Source of the DNA: Kaiparowitsia implicata GSE-PSE-MK54-09C
GTDB lineage: Bacteria; Cyanobacteriota; Cyanobacteriia; Elainellales; Elainellaceae
Length of the DNA: 64,000 bases
Direction: 5' to 3'
NCBI GenBank assembly: GCA_019359435.1
Contig: JAHHHI010000078.1
Coordinates: 1-64,000 of the forward strand
Shown: in pieces, positions 1-6,553 of the stretch
How the letters are laid out: the number at the start of each line of letters is the position of its first letter
Position numbering within the stretch: position 1 is the stretch's first letter
Translations under genes and position numbers: made by a program
Notes under the pieces: generated by a model
What the model was told of the DNA's origin: nothing
Database searches by the model: none
What the model saw: the letters and a program-made list of their open reading frames with translations, nothing else

Positions 1-1286
1 CCAGGCGATTCTACGAGTTCTCAGCACTTCGAGGAGTGTGGCGACCCAAGCTTTTCTACGGTTTTGATAAACCAAAGGGCGGACGGTCTACCACTCCTTC
101 AAGATACAAGGGCGTGAAACGTATAGACAGCAGGGATCATGAAGATTCTTGCCCACGCCCAAGAGCTAATGTACCAACTGTTGGACACGATGCCGAGTGC
201 TTATCAGCGCCAAAGCCTGAAAGCCCTCCTAGAGCTGTTTCTCAGGGCACAAGGGGCACCGCTGCCCGAGCATAGTCAACTGAAGTCCGCCAGCGCCCTG
301 AGCCGCTTCCTCACGGTGTATACCTGGTCAGTGCGTCAGGTCATTCGCCACATGCGCCAGGCGATTCGTCAAGCGCTGAAGCGCTATCGACCTCGGAGCC
401 GTCATCCTCATCTGCAGGTGATTCTGGATATGACGACGCTGGAGAAACGCGGCAAATTCAAAGCCTTTTCGAATCTCATTAACCCGAACTGACGTTCATT
501 ACAGTGTTTCATGGCAAACGAGGGGTGCATCTGGTGGTGCTCTACCGGGTTGTTGGCCCCTGGCGGGTACCCTGGAGCTTTCGCGTCTACCGGGGCAACG
601 GCCAACCGTCTGCCGCCCAACTGGGGTTGACCTTGGTGCGGCAGCTGCCCAAGTGGCTGAAACGAGCGTTCAACGTCAGAGTGCTGGCTGACGCCACCTT
701 CGGCAGTGTGGACTTTCTTCAGGGTATCCGTCAGCTGAAGTTGCATGCCATTACTGGGGTGCGCTATGACCGCAAACTCAGCGATGGACGGCACCTCTTT
801 GAGTTGCACAAACCGGGGCAGCGCGTCCACCTCCAGGGGCTGAGTTGTCCCGTTACCCTCGCCTGGTTCTACCTGAAACGCGACGGCGAGAAGAAACGCT
901 CCAAACGCGATGTGCTCTCGACCGAACCGCTGAAAGCCAGCACGATTGTTTGGTGGGGGCGACATCGCTGGCAAATTGAAGGGGGTTTCAAAACCGCTAA
1001 GCATCGCTTTGGCCTACGTCGCTTTGGTCTACAGACCTTGCTAGGGATGTACCGCTGGCTTGTCCTATCGTTGGTCGCCTTTATCCTGGCCCATTGGGGC
1101 TACCTCTCATGGGAAACCATGGTGTTACCCGATTGGGTGGAAGCCGCCGCTGTTGTGCTGGAAGCTGCCTTGGCCGATGGGTTGGTTGACCTGCTGCTGG
1201 CGGACGCGGACATTGAGCGAAAACGTCCCTGACTACAACAGCAGGGCATTGACGTTCAAATTACTAGGTGCAAGATCTGAGTTTAG
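1..1286 (+). mobile_element. IS4-type insertion sequence, right part
   Basis: The segment carries a broken DDE transposase and ends in AT-rich DNA around 1260-1286. The string TGCAAGATCTGAGTTTAG (1269-1286) looks like an IS terminus because it cuts an otherwise sensible ORF start at 1320. I could not find a matching inverted repeat in positions 1-138, so the left end is either before the window or degenerate. Positions 1-138 hold no convincing gene. The right boundary is an estimate. Confidence 0.55.
139..1232 (+). pseudogene. IS4-family DDE transposase, frame-broken
   Basis: Two ORFs together encode one DDE transposase. The first (139-492) carries the N-terminal helical region and the first catalytic Asp in LQVILDMTTLEK. 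The second (504-1232, nominal GTG start) carries the second Asp in VLADATFGS and the Glu in RWQIEGGFKTAKHRFGL, followed by a hydrophobic C-terminus. Joining them needs a -1 shift between the stop of the upstream frame at 490 and the stop of the other frame at 480-482. No standard slippery heptamer is visible there, so I read this as a mutation rather than programmed frameshifting. The break coincides with a partial copy of a dispersed repeat at 479-496. The element is probably inactive. Confidence 0.75.
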
Positions 1287-1320
1287 TGGATATTTCAGAT
1301 ACGATTTCAAACCCAGCCAT
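1285..1320 (-). pseudogene. start of an integron-cassette ORF cut by the IS
   Basis: On the minus strand an ATG at 1320 is preceded by the Shine-Dalgarno AAAGGAG (1330-1336). It opens a frame reading MAGFEIVSEIST before running into the IS terminus and a stop. The start lies about 20 bases beyond the crossover box of the attC-like site, where the first gene of the next integron cassette would begin. Only about a dozen codons remain, so the function cannot be known. Confidence 0.4.
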
Positions 1321-1339
1321 TATTCGCTTCTCCTTTGCG

Positions 1340-1425
1340 GTCTAACGACCAAGTTGAGCAGCCGCAGATAACCTTTGATTCCCACAGATAACTTCTCGGC
1401 GGTCGGCTCCAACGACTTGTTAGAC
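1340..1425 (-). other. attC recombination site of an integron cassette
   Basis: The site is bounded by GTCTAAC (1340-1346, matching RYYYAAC) and GTTAGAC (1419-1425, matching GTTRRRY). Flanking GCGG and CCGC extend the outer stem. Inner L-type boxes AGTTGAGC and GGCTCCAAC pair with one extra base. The 86-bp length is within the attC range. In known attC sites the extra base lies in the box nearest the cassette gene. Here it is on the side of the minus-strand gene ending at 1455, so the site fits as the 3' end of that cassette. The call rests on the consensus and fold, not on a covariance search. Confidence 0.8.
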
Positions 1426-1454
1426 CGCGCCTCACCATTAACCTCTCGCTGATA

Positions 1455-1823
1455 TCACAATGCTTCGATCCTGACAATACCACCTTCAACTGCATCAATT
1501 TGCAATCTATACCCGTATAGTAGTGCCATACCAATCAGAGGTTCTGTCTCTGATTCTGCAACATCAATCTCACGGTACTGACCATCCCAGATTACGGTTG
1601 CTGCGTACAAATCAAATAGAGTTTCGCTACCATCACCCAACGTCACTATATCAGAAGCATTCCAAGGCAAATCTAGGGCAGCGATGATCGCAGATGGCAA
1701 TGATAGAAACCCGTTGAAACCCGTGTCTATGACGGCATCAACAACTTGCCGCCGTCCACTCACCCCACCAATCACCAGCGGCAGAATGGCTTCACAGCGT
1801 TGACTCACAACTCCCTGTATCAT
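1455..1823 (-). CDS. retropepsin-like (clan AA) aspartic protease
   Basis: The 122-residue protein contains VVDAVIDTGFNGFLSLP, the D-T/S-G flap-type active-site region of single-domain retropepsin-like proteases. A hydrophobic-hydrophobic-Gly segment follows near the C-terminus (PLIGMALLYGYRL, about residues 94-106). Such single-domain proteins would act as dimers. The start overlaps the stop of the upstream 92-residue gene by four bases (ATGA), so the two are translationally coupled. The gene ends 30 bases before the attC-like site and probably forms an integron cassette with its partner. Similar two-gene units are common in cyanobacteria and may act like toxin-antitoxin modules, but that role is inference and the substrate is unknown. 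Confidence 0.75.
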   Translation of the reverse strand: MIQGVVSQRCEAILPLVIGGVSGRRQVVDAVIDTGFNGFLSLPSAIIAALDLPWNASDIVTLGDGSETLFDLYAATVIWDGQYREIDVAESETEPLIGMALLYGYRLQIDAVEGGIVRIEAL

Positions 1824-2098
1824 TTACTGTTATTCGCTAGACTCCGTGCCCCGAAGTGATAAACGGCGCGGTGTCCGATGCGGATAACCCAGGGTTGAGC
1901 ACTAGGATATCGCTCAAACAATCGGTTCGTTGCGGGCAAGACATTATCAGCAACCTCAAAGGCTCCAGTTTCAATGTCGATCGCCACAATTTTGCCCTCG
2001 TTTCCGGGTTCAACTTGCTGTCGAATGCCAGATTCGTAAAGTTCTTGCCCCCGTTGAGCCAACTTTTCTTTGCTATAACGCCTTTGACGAACTGCCAT
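1820..2098 (-). CDS. small partner protein of the aspartic protease
   Basis: This 92-residue protein has a basic, helix-prone N-terminus (MAVRQRRYSKEKLAQRGQEL) followed by a beta-rich half with GKIVAIDIETGAFEVADN. It overlaps the downstream aspartic protease gene by four bases and has a GAGG Shine-Dalgarno about eight bases before its ATG. Pairs of this kind recur in cyanobacterial genomes. By size, order and coupling it resembles an antitoxin or adaptor for the second protein, though no known DNA-binding fold is obvious. The alternative is a dedicated substrate or regulatory subunit of the protease. Confidence 0.65.
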   Translation of the reverse strand: MAVRQRRYSKEKLAQRGQELYESGIRQQVEPGNEGKIVAIDIETGAFEVADNVLPATNRLFERYPSAQPWVIRIGHRAVYHFGARSLANNSK

Positions 2099-2099
2099 A

Positions 2100-2136
2100 G
2101 TTTAACCTCGCGCTACTGCACAAATTGTAGCGCGAG
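2100..2136. other. hairpin with adjacent GTTTAAC box upstream of the cassette pair
   Basis: CTCGCGCTAC (2107-2116) and GTAGCGCGAG (2127-2136) form a perfect 10-bp stem with a 10-base loop. GTTTAAC directly abuts it at 2100-2106, which reads GTTAAAC on the minus strand and so matches GTTRRRY. It lies between the crystallin-like gene and the 92-residue gene, where an intervening attC would be expected. The matching distal box is missing. It could be a decayed attC, a terminator without a T-run, or a leader hairpin. Confidence 0.4.
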
Positions 2137-2147
2137 ATCATACTGCC

Positions 2148-2996
2148 CTATCTTCTGACCCTTACTAAGCTGTAGTCATTAGGACTAATTGTGTAGTCCT
2201 CAAATTGACCATTGTCATCTGTGAATCTAAAAACTCCATTGCCTATATGAGTGATTGTTGCCCAAGTTCCACGGACTCTTTCAGCAGGACCGTATGTTCT
2301 AAGTGTGCTTCCAATCGTGCCGTTAGGAGGATTCACAACGTGAATCACTATCTGTCTGGCAGCACGATCGTAGAACAGGATTCTTCTACCCGCATAGGCA
2401 ATTTGCGTCCAACTTTGGCGACAGGGTAAAGTCTGAACAACTTCACGACGACTAGTAACGACCTGACAAGTTCCCTGAGCGCGATCGTAGTTGAGAGTGC
2501 TGTTGTATTCCCTAAATTGAACCTGAAGATTGTTTGGATTCTGGGCTAAAACAGATGGAGAGGCTGTTAAGTCTGTACATCTGCTGTCTCGCCCCACACG
2601 AATAGATGAAACAACATCATTAAAACCATGCGGACGTAGATTCAATGCAGGAGGAGAGTGAAAATTACCATCGGTACTAGGTCTAGTACTAACAACAATA
2701 CAAGAACCCTGAAACTGCGAGTCACTGTAAAGAGAAACTGGAGCACCGCCGGTACGAATAGATGATGCTTCATCATTCCAATTAAAATCATTTATGACAT
2801 TAGAGTCATCTCTCAGTGTGTTGTATTCATTTCTGCATCCTCTCAGTCTTTCACCCCCACCATCATCGTGTTGGTAAATCTCAAAATTTGGAACAGTGCA
2901 ACTACCCGCAAACTGAGCCTCTGAAGCTCTATCAAAGAACAAGATCCCTATGATCGTGAGCGTTGTAGTGACTACTGACAGTACCTTGAATTTCAT
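2148..2996 (-). CDS. secreted beta/gamma-crystallin-like protein
   Basis: The 282-residue protein starts with a cleavable signal peptide (MKFKVLSVVTTTLTIIGILFF, cut near SEAQ). Residues about 30-140 form two Greek-key-like motifs. Each ends in the calcium-site signature N-D/E-x-x-S-S-I-R (NDEASSIR, then NDVVSSIR), typical of microbial beta/gamma-crystallins. Cysteines in the motifs may pair outside the cytoplasm. The C-terminal half (about 150-282) is beta-rich and unrecognised. The gene is more AT-rich than its neighbours and lies between the integrase relic and the attC-bearing pair, so it may be a cassette gene. A calcium-binding extracellular or envelope role is inferred from the fold; no enzymatic activity is suggested. 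Confidence 0.7.
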   Translation of the reverse strand: MKFKVLSVVTTTLTIIGILFFDRASEAQFAGSCTVPNFEIYQHDDGGGERLRGCRNEYNTLRDDSNVINDFNWNDEASSIRTGGAPVSLYSDSQFQGSCIVVSTRPSTDGNFHSPPALNLRPHGFNDVVSSIRVGRDSRCTDLTASPSVLAQNPNNLQVQFREYNSTLNYDRAQGTCQVVTSRREVVQTLPCRQSWTQIAYAGRRILFYDRAARQIVIHVVNPPNGTIGSTLRTYGPAERVRGTWATITHIGNGVFRFTDDNGQFEDYTISPNDYSLVRVRR

Positions 2997-3359
2997 AATC
3001 TACGCTGTGACTTCTTGTAAGTTTGTTGTTTGCTTTAGCTCCCTTGCATCACTTTGGTAGTTGAACGAAGTGAGGAAAAGTTACGGAAGTAGGATGCACA
3101 TGGAAATTTGCAAAGTACTTTTTCAATGAAAGGTTTGGGGTCTAACTATTAATAGACTGAATTTTTCCGCCTAAGATCCCAAAATGGGGTGGATAGGCAG
3201 AACAATTCGGCACAACACCCTAAATCCACTACTTAGGCAGGTTATTTCCTTATAATACGCCGCTCAGAGTAAATAGCAAGAATTATTCCGCATAATTTCA
3301 GATTCCTTGCGGAGATGAGCAAACGTACTATTAGACACGCATTACATTTACTTGTCTCT
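2997..3359. other. intergenic region between integrase relic and cassette genes; possible attI
   Basis: This is where the attI site of a divergent integron should lie. The minus strand reads GTTAGAC at 3146-3140, the same crossover heptamer as in the attC-like site. An 80-bp folded segment runs from GCCTAAG (3169-3175) to CTTAGGC (3242-3248), with a second stem GTGGAT (3189-3194) and ATCCAC (3234-3239). The outer boxes differ from attC consensus only at the invariant C/G. Neither piece is a convincing full site alone. Confidence 0.35.
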
Positions 3360-3765
3360 ATGCAGTCACCTCCTAAAAAATTGCTGGATCAGGTGCGGGA
3401 TGCAATTCGCCTCAAGCACTACGCCTATCGCACTGAAGAAACCTACGTACACTGGATTCGTCGCTATATCGTTTCCATCCGGTTCAATCGCCCAGGATTC
3501 ACGCAGTGGGCGAATGTGCCGACATCATTTACATGAAAGTGGCGTTCAAAAAGCATTTAAACAAGCATCAAGGGCAGTGGGGTTAACCAAGCGGATCGGC
3601 TGTCATACCTTCCGTCATAGCTTTGCCACTCATTTGTTAGAGAGCGGGTATGACATTCGCACGATCCAGGAATTGCTTGGGCATAAGGACGTGAAGACGA
3701 CGATGATTTATACCCATGTGCTGAACCGGGGTGGACGCGGGGTGCAGAGTCCGCTGGATGGATGA
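3360..3765 (+). pseudogene. integron integrase (IntI-type tyrosine recombinase), internally deleted
   Basis: The first part, from ATG 3360, encodes the SAM-like DNA-binding N-terminus ([20 protein letters not shown], then [12 protein letters not shown]). After about position 3470 the sequence continues in another frame as the C-terminus: [26 protein letters not shown], then [45 protein letters not shown] and SPLDG. These are the conserved catalytic boxes with [11 protein letters not shown] and the YTH tyrosine. The [10 protein letters not shown] and THVLNRGG-x-GVxSPLD signatures are characteristic of IntI rather than XerC/D. Roughly 190 residues, including the first catalytic Arg, are missing, so the gene is dead. 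Its orientation away from the minus-strand genes matches the standard integron layout. Confidence 0.85.
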
Positions 3766-3838
3766 GGGTGGGGTAGCGTCACAAAATGTAGAGAGGAACA
3801 CTTGTTTTCTCTGGCTAGTTGGTTTATTCTTTGCGATA

Positions 3839-3855
3839 CCGGAATCAGATTCCGG
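3839..3855. repeat. 17-bp palindrome
   Basis: CCGGAATC and GATTCCGG flank a single A, giving a perfect inverted repeat about 75 bases after the integrase relic. No T-run follows. Its role is unknown. Confidence 0.6.
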
Positions 3856-3973
3856 TGACAAGTTAAACGCGCGCTTGGGGTTTTGGGCGCTGATTAGGAG
3901 TGTTGACGCACTCACTAACCAGCTGACCTGACTCCTGGCTGAGGCAGGAGCCAGGCTTTGATGATTATCAAGC

Positions 3974-4049
3974 GCCTCGCGAATGCTGACAAGTGGTTGG
4001 GTCAACCACGTCCCAAGCGCGTTTCCTCTACAACACGCATTAGCGAGGC
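3974..4049. repeat. nested 76-bp inverted repeat
   Basis: GCCTCGCGAATGC (3974-3986) pairs with GCATTAGCGAGGC (4037-4049) at 12 of 13 positions. Inside is a perfect hairpin GTGGTTG-GGT-CAACCAC (3993-4009). A further longer-range pair, AAACGCGCGCTTGGG (3865-3879) with CCCAAGCGCGTTT (4012-4024), overlaps it. The size suits an attC-like element, but the crossover heptamers are absent. It ends eight bases before the ATG of the small gene at 4058, so it could also be a regulatory leader. Confidence 0.55.
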
Positions 4050-4057
4050 AAAAACCC

Positions 4058-4279
4058 ATGAGTTCTGAGATTAAGGCCTTGGTGCGATCGCACCAGGGCG
4101 AGAGCAACGCGCAGATTTGGATCATCGGCACGAGAGACCAGGTGATCCACTTAATGAATGAGCTGTATGTGAAAAAGGTGGCGACGGATCGAGCACAGTT
4201 TACGCCGATTATCCCTGCGCCGTTTATCGACGGGCAGTATATGACGGTGTTGGTGCGATCGCACCGAACCGCTGAATAG
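4058..4279 (+). CDS. small conserved-looking hypothetical protein
   Basis: This 73-residue protein begins MSSEIKALVRSHQG and contains QIWIIGTRDQVIHLMNELY, then TPIIPAPFIDGQYMTVLVR. It reads as a compact alpha/beta protein with balanced composition and HIP1 sites inside the frame, like host genes. I chose the ATG at 4058 because the upstream in-frame extension runs through a structured inverted repeat. I do not recognise a family. Confidence 0.55.
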   Translation: MSSEIKALVRSHQGESNAQIWIIGTRDQVIHLMNELYVKKVATDRAQFTPIIPAPFIDGQYMTVLVRSHRTAE

Positions 4280-4661
4280 CCGCTCAATAGAACAAGCCTA
4301 GATGTGGGCGCGGTGGGCGTCACATCCAGGCTGGCGGCAGGATTGAGAGCATGGGCTAATGGGGTTGGATGTTGAGATTCCAGGTTCCTTGAGATAGCCG
4401 ACGGAGTAGTCGCTTTGGTGTAGGTATGGCGATCGCCAACAACCCGCATCGCCATACCGTACCAGAGTTTGGTGTCAGGCGTATTTAGGTCAGTTGTAGA
4501 TGCAACGTCAGCGTGTATTGCAACAAACTCACTATTTATTGTCTGCATCTGCCTGTCTCACTGAGTGAAGTGAAATGAAACTGGCTCACACTTAAACTGT
4601 TTAGATCAGATAGTTAACGTTAGTTCGGGTTCAGAGAGTTTGAGCTTATCCCGAAATCGGG
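4280..4661. other. intergenic region with hairpin and dispersed repeat copy
   Basis: I see no gene here. GGTATGGCG (4423-4431) and CGCCATACC (4450-4458) form a perfect 9-bp stem. A copy of the dispersed ~47-bp repeat lies at 4616-4662, at the 3' end of the minus-strand gene. Confidence 0.6.
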
Positions 4662-4662
4662 T
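4616..4662 (+). repeat. dispersed ~47-bp repeat, copy 1
   Basis: The sequence runs AACGTTAGTTCGGGTTC to TTGAGCTTATCCCGAA. It contains an internal TTCGGG/CCCGAA stem. Other copies are at 20504-20552 and, inverted, at 50883-50929 and 40901-40955, with a partial copy at 479-496. Confidence 0.7.
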
Positions 4663-5063
4663 TAATCAGGTTTGTCTAATCGGGCTTTTGCTTCTTGCTC
4701 AAACCAGGCGATCACCTGATCGAGGGTAAGCGCTTCGATGGGGGTGTTCAGAGCGTCTGCCGCCTGCCGCAGCGGACGCAGAGAGGCCATCACCAGTTGC
4801 AGAAAAAAACCTCGAAAGTTGCTGTCAAACCCGTGCTCAGGCGACAAGCTGGGGTCGGTGTTGATCCACTCGGCAATTTGCTGCGTCTCTAAGTGGGCGA
4901 TCGCCACCCCGGTTTCTTTAGAGATTGCCTTGAGCGATCGCAGGGCATACACCGCTACCCGAGTCGAAAAGCGATCGCGGGCGGTCATGAGCGACTGGTC
5001 AATGGTGGCGCATTCCTCTGGCGTCAGAAATTCGCTCGGCATTGGTTGAGAATTAGTCATCAA
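4662..5063 (-). CDS. hypothetical cyanobacterial protein
   Basis: The protein has 133 residues and is acidic and mostly helical. It contains FLTPEECATIDQSLMTARDRF, then VYALRSLKAISKETGVAI, and a C-terminal IEALTLDQVIAWFEQEA. There is neither a signal peptide nor a membrane segment, so it is probably cytoplasmic. The gene lies directly downstream of sufR on the same strand with a 49-base gap and may be co-transcribed with it. The start is either of the two adjacent ATGs at 5063 and 5060. No function is recognised. Confidence 0.65.
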   Translation of the reverse strand: MMTNSQPMPSEFLTPEECATIDQSLMTARDRFSTRVAVYALRSLKAISKETGVAIAHLETQQIAEWINTDPSLSPEHGFDSNFRGFFLQLVMASLRPLRQAADALNTPIEALTLDQVIAWFEQEAKARLDKPD

Positions 5064-5111
5064 AATTTGGGTCAGACAGTCGTACGAGTTGCGTCCAATT
5101 TATTTAGAAGT

Positions 5112-5849
5112 TTATTTAGAGGACGATGTGGAAGGCGGTTGGAGGACGTTTGAGGAGTTAGCCAGAGAGGCATCCATCTGAATCAAATAGCCGCAGCGAT
5201 GCTCACCATCCACAATCCAATGGGTGCGCTCTACGCTGCAATCTTGCAGGGCCATCTGAAACAGCTCTAGCTCGTGGCCGCACACGCTGGGGAACGACTC
5301 TGCAATTTGCGAAATGGCGCAGTTGTATTCGGTAATAACAAAGCGATCGCCCGCTGCGCCTGCATCTGCCGAGGCCGATGCAGGTACCTCATCGCCAGAA
5401 ACGACGGGATGCCATTCTGCCATATAGCCTTCGGCCTGCCTCAGGGCTACAAGCCGAGCAAGCCGCTCCTGCAAAGATCCCGAGCCAACCTGCTGACAAT
5501 AGTCCAGCGCCTTCCGCTGCCACTGCATGCGCAGAATGTCGCCCACCTTATCTTTGCCGACTGTTTCAGCCAAGGTGGTGAGCAATGACAGGGCGAAGTC
5601 GTCGTAGCGTTCAGGCAGGCGATCGCGCCCTTTTTGAGTAAGCTGATACACATAGCTAGGGCGTCCCATCCCCTCTTGCAGGGGCCGGTGCTCAATCAGC
5701 GCCTCTTCCTCTAAGTCTTTTAGGTGCCGCCGCACCGCTTGGGGACTAATGCCAATCTGCTCCGCCACGGTGTGCGCGCTGGCATGGCCCTGCTTCAGCA
5801 GGTAATCCAAAATATCTTGCTTTGTAGACGATTGCTGAGTCGTTGTCAT
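5112..5849 (-). CDS. sufR: SufR, Fe-S cluster-sensing repressor of the suf operon
   Basis: SufR represses the suf genes when Fe-S clusters are sufficient. The ATG at 5849 starts MTTTQQSSTKQDILDYLLKQ. A DeoR-like winged helix-turn-helix follows (HTVAEQIGISPQAVRRHLKDL, about residues 22-43). Near the C-terminus are four cysteines spaced exactly C-x12-C-x13-C-x14-C (CAISQ, CGHEL, CSVER, CGYLI), the family's cluster ligands. An Ala/Ser-rich linker (ASASADAGAAG) in the middle looks like a lineage-specific insertion. The gene is divergent from ftrC-sufBCDS. Two perfect CAAC-N6-GTTG sites in the shared promoter would allow autoregulation and operon control. Confidence 0.95.
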   Translation of the reverse strand: MTTTQQSSTKQDILDYLLKQGHASAHTVAEQIGISPQAVRRHLKDLEEEALIEHRPLQEGMGRPSYVYQLTQKGRDRLPERYDDFALSLLTTLAETVGKDKVGDILRMQWQRKALDYCQQVGSGSLQERLARLVALRQAEGYMAEWHPVVSGDEVPASASADAGAAGDRFVITEYNCAISQIAESFPSVCGHELELFQMALQDCSVERTHWIVDGEHRCGYLIQMDASLANSSNVLQPPSTSSSK

Positions 5850-5975
5850 AATGCTCTTGCGCCATAATGTCGCACGGACTCGATTGCGGTAGCCATCTTG
5901 CGGTAGCCATCTTGCGGTAGCCACCTCACAGTCAGGCTCACCACCCGATTTTTATCATTATCAGATAAACTTTGA

Positions 5976-5989
5976 CAACTAAGCTGTTG
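5976..5989. promoter_or_regulatory. SufR operator site 1
   Basis: CAAC-TAAGCT-GTTG is a perfect match to the CAAC-N6-GTTG inverted repeat known for SufR. It lies between the divergent sufR and ftrC-suf genes, nearer sufR. Confidence 0.85.
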
Positions 5990-6015
5990 CTAAAGTAGCC
6001 TACAATATAGAAAAG

Positions 6016-6029
6016 CAACTCGCATGTTG
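6016..6029. promoter_or_regulatory. SufR operator site 2
   Basis: CAAC-TCGCAT-GTTG is a second perfect CAAC-N6-GTTG repeat, centred 40 bases (about four helical turns) from site 1. Both sites would therefore face the same side of the DNA. Confidence 0.85.
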
Positions 6030-6046
6030 TTTTAATTATATAGAGT

Positions 6047-6060
6047 CAACTCGCATCTGT
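6047..6060. promoter_or_regulatory. degenerate third SufR-like half-site
   Basis: CAACTCGCAT repeats the left ten bases of operator 2 exactly, but the right half is CTGT instead of GTTG. It lies 31 bases downstream, close to the ftrC start. It may be a duplicated, decayed operator or a weak half-site. Confidence 0.5.
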
Positions 6061-6086
6061 CGCCCGATTCCAGATTGAGATCATCC

Positions 6087-6449
6087 ATGAGTACACCAAC
6101 CGATACCACCCAAGCGACCGACAAAAGCCTAGAAACCATGCGCAGCTTTGCTGAGCAGTATGCCAAGCGCACAGGCACCTACTTTTGTGTAGATCCGGGT
6201 GTGACTGCTGTGGTCATCGAAGGCTTAGCCAAACACAAAGATGACTTGGGTGCGGCGCTGTGCCCTTGCCGCCACTATGAAGATAAGAAAGCAGAAGCCT
6301 CCGCCACGTATTGGAACTGCCCGTGTGTGCCCATGCGCGAGCGCAAGGAGTGCCACTGCATGCTGTTTCTCACGCCTGACAACGACTTTGCGGGTGATCA
6401 ACAAGAAATTACCTTTGATGAAATTCGCAGCGTGACGAATCCCGCCTAA
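6087..6449 (+). CDS. ftrC: ferredoxin-thioredoxin reductase, catalytic subunit
   Basis: FtrC passes electrons from photosynthetically reduced ferredoxin to thioredoxin through a [4Fe-4S] cluster and an adjacent redox disulfide. All key cysteines are present as CPC-x16-CPC-x8-CHC (CPCRHYED, CPCVPMRERKE, CHC). The 120-residue length from the ATG at 6087 is normal for the family. It is the first gene after the SufR operators and lies 104 bases before sufB, so its expression is probably tied to Fe-S status. That makes sense for an Fe-S enzyme. Confidence 0.96.
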   Translation: MSTPTDTTQATDKSLETMRSFAEQYAKRTGTYFCVDPGVTAVVIEGLAKHKDDLGAALCPCRHYEDKKAEASATYWNCPCVPMRERKECHCMLFLTPDNDFAGDQQEITFDEIRSVTNPA

Positions 6450-6553
6450 AGACTCCTAACAGGTGAGGGGGATAGGGGCGATCGCTCCCTACTCCCTTAG
6501 CCTGCGTTCGCTCCCTTGCCTTCTGAACCTTCTGCTGAGAGAACACCAGACTC

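Noticed and set aside
483-489. programmed -1 frameshift in the transposase
   Set aside because: No X-XXY-YYZ or A-rich slippery heptamer and no obvious stimulatory structure in the overlap.
408-1004. 198-codon minus-strand frame
   Set aside because: It is the antisense shadow of the transposase DDE domain.
3637-4548. 303-codon minus-strand frame
   Set aside because: It runs antisense through the integrase relic and structured inverted repeats, with low-complexity composition and no recognisable domain.
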